Source: Mesorhizobium sp. (GTDB taxonomy: Bacteria; Pseudomonadota; Alphaproteobacteria; Rhizobiales; Rhizobiaceae). From it: DNA of 32,308 nt. Where the stretch lies: the NCBI RefSeq assembly GCF_004962925.1, contig NZ_SUEO01000019.1, forward strand, positions 7,822 through 40,129, given 5' to 3'. This document shows positions 31,540-32,308 of the stretch, one piece after another. Under the pieces are notes generated by a model that was given only the letters and a program-made list of their open reading frames with translations, did no database searches and was not told the DNA's origin. A program made the position numbers and the translations under genes. How positions within the stretch are numbered: the first letter of the stretch is position 1; each line of letters opens with the position of its first letter.

Positions 31540-32308
31540 CTATGCCAGCGGCTTCAGCTCCTGGGCAATGGTGGGCAGAAGTTCCGAGACATTCGGATGG
31601 ATGTGCATTGCCCGCGCGAGCGTCCTGACCGGCGCCTTTGCATACATCAGGTCAAGCACGCAGTGTATCGCCTCGTCGCCACCGGGGCCGAGCACCGAAC
31701 AGCCGAGGATTTCCTTGGTGTCGGCGTCGACCAGGATCTTCATAAAGCCTTGCGTCTCGCCTTTCTCGATGGCACGGCCGACGCGGGTCATCGGCCGCTG
31801 GCCGACCAGCGCGCGACGACCGGACTTTCTTACCGCTGTCTCGGTCATGCCGCAGCGGCCGAGCGGCGGATCGATATAGAGCGCGTAGGCCTCGATACGG
31901 TCGCTCACCTTGCGCGGATCGTTGTCGAGCAGATTGGCGGCTACGATCTCGTAATCGTTGTATGAGGTGTGGGTGAAGGCACCCTTGCCGTTGCAGTCAC
32001 CCATCGCCCAGATGCCGGGCACGCTGGTGCGCAACTGGTCGTCGACGACAATGAAGCCGCGTTTGTCGACTTGGACGCCGGCCTTGTCGAGACCGAGATC
32101 GTCGGTGTTGGGCGTCCGGCCCAGCGCCAGCAGCACATGCGAGCCGACCGCCGGCGCCTTGCCGGCGGAGAAGGTCACGGCAATGTCATTGCCCTTTCTG
32201 GCGAAGCTGATGTCGTCGGCGCCGAGATGGACCGTGATGTCTTCGTTTTCGAGGATGCACAGGATGGCGGCCGAGACATCCTCGTCCTCGCGCGCGATCA
32301 GCCGCGGG
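31540..32308 (-). CDS. FAD-dependent pyridine nucleotide-disulfide oxidoreductase (N-terminus outside window)
   Basis: The frame runs off the right edge; 256 codons are visible against about 450 for the family. The NAD-domain end reads LLALGRTPNTDDLGLD, the second FAD motif is TSVPGIWAMGDCNGKGAFTH, and the C-terminal dimerisation domain ends MHIHPNVSELLPTIAQ, with the HIHP His-Glu-type catalytic base region. This belongs with mercuric reductase/dihydrolipoamide dehydrogenase-like proteins of rhizobia. The redox-active Cys pair lies outside the window, so exact function is open. The track shows only the part from 32178. Confidence 0.88.
   Translation of the reverse strand, partial: PRLIAREDEDVSAAILCILENEDITVHLGADDISFARKGNDIAVTFSAGKAPAVGSHVLLALGRTPNTDDLGLDKAGVQVDKRGFIVVDDQLRTSVPGIWAMGDCNGKGAFTHTSYNDYEIVAANLLDNDPRKVSDRIEAYALYIDPPLGRCGMTETAVRKSGRRALVGQRPMTRVGRAIEKGETQGFMKILVDADTKEILGCSVLGPGGDEAIHCVLDLMYAKAPVRTLARAMHIHPNVSELLPTIAQELKPLA

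Overview
The window looks like chromosomal DNA of a Mesorhizobium-like alphaproteobacterium (Hyphomicrobiales). The evidence is the CtrA cell-cycle locus (sciP, fliJ, ctrA, a CheY-like receiver, chpT, eipA), a fused TrpE(G) anthranilate synthase behind a WWW leader peptide, a NolR-like ArsR regulator, high GC, and intergenic palindromic repeats of the kind common in rhizobia. No phage, integrase, IS transposase, CRISPR array, rRNA or tRNA was found.

Layout. 1-742: mnmA, cut by the window edge. 1015-5581: the cell-cycle/envelope block: sciP, a decayed HxlR regulator, fliJ, ctrA, an orphan receiver, chpT and eipA. Four GANTC (CcrM) sites lie within 77 bp upstream of ctrA. 5730-9064: a membrane-anchored coiled-coil protein, a TrmH-family RNA methylase, a NolR-like regulator and a HugZ-like haem/flavin-fold protein. 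9095-11036: a two-gene operon for an alpha-methylacyl-CoA racemase and an HSD10-type dehydrogenase. 11107-17193: a GNAT acetyltransferase, glutathionyl-hydroquinone reductase, a ModA-like binding protein, a Nudix hydrolase, a metallophosphoesterase, a C-tail membrane protein preceded by an exact CtrA box, and an alpha/beta hydrolase. 17293-22510: a membrane-bound regulator with C-terminal TPRs, leuA behind a Leu-rich leader peptide, and an AbrB-type membrane protein. 22581-26583: a small monooxygenase, an SDR, a Tat-exported DsrE-like protein, an internally duplicated secreted Cys-rich protein and a CDF metal transporter. 26616-32308: trpE(G) with its trpL attenuator, an aspartoacylase-family enzyme, an MFS transporter and a truncated flavin disulfide reductase.

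How the parts work together. Known biology links CtrA (master regulator), ChpT (phosphotransferase feeding CtrA), SciP (CtrA antagonist) and EipA (CtrA-controlled envelope protein in Brucella). They are clustered here with a CheY-like receiver whose partner is unknown. The two amino-acid genes, leuA and trpE(G), both carry upstream peptides rich in the cognate codon. In both cases the predicted -10 element ends 7-8 nt before the leader AUG, which suggests leaderless transcripts.

The observations most worth a second look are the GANTC cluster, the CtrA box at 16280, the two leader peptides, the modular repeats whose hairpin closing pairs covary, and the duplicated secreted Cys protein.
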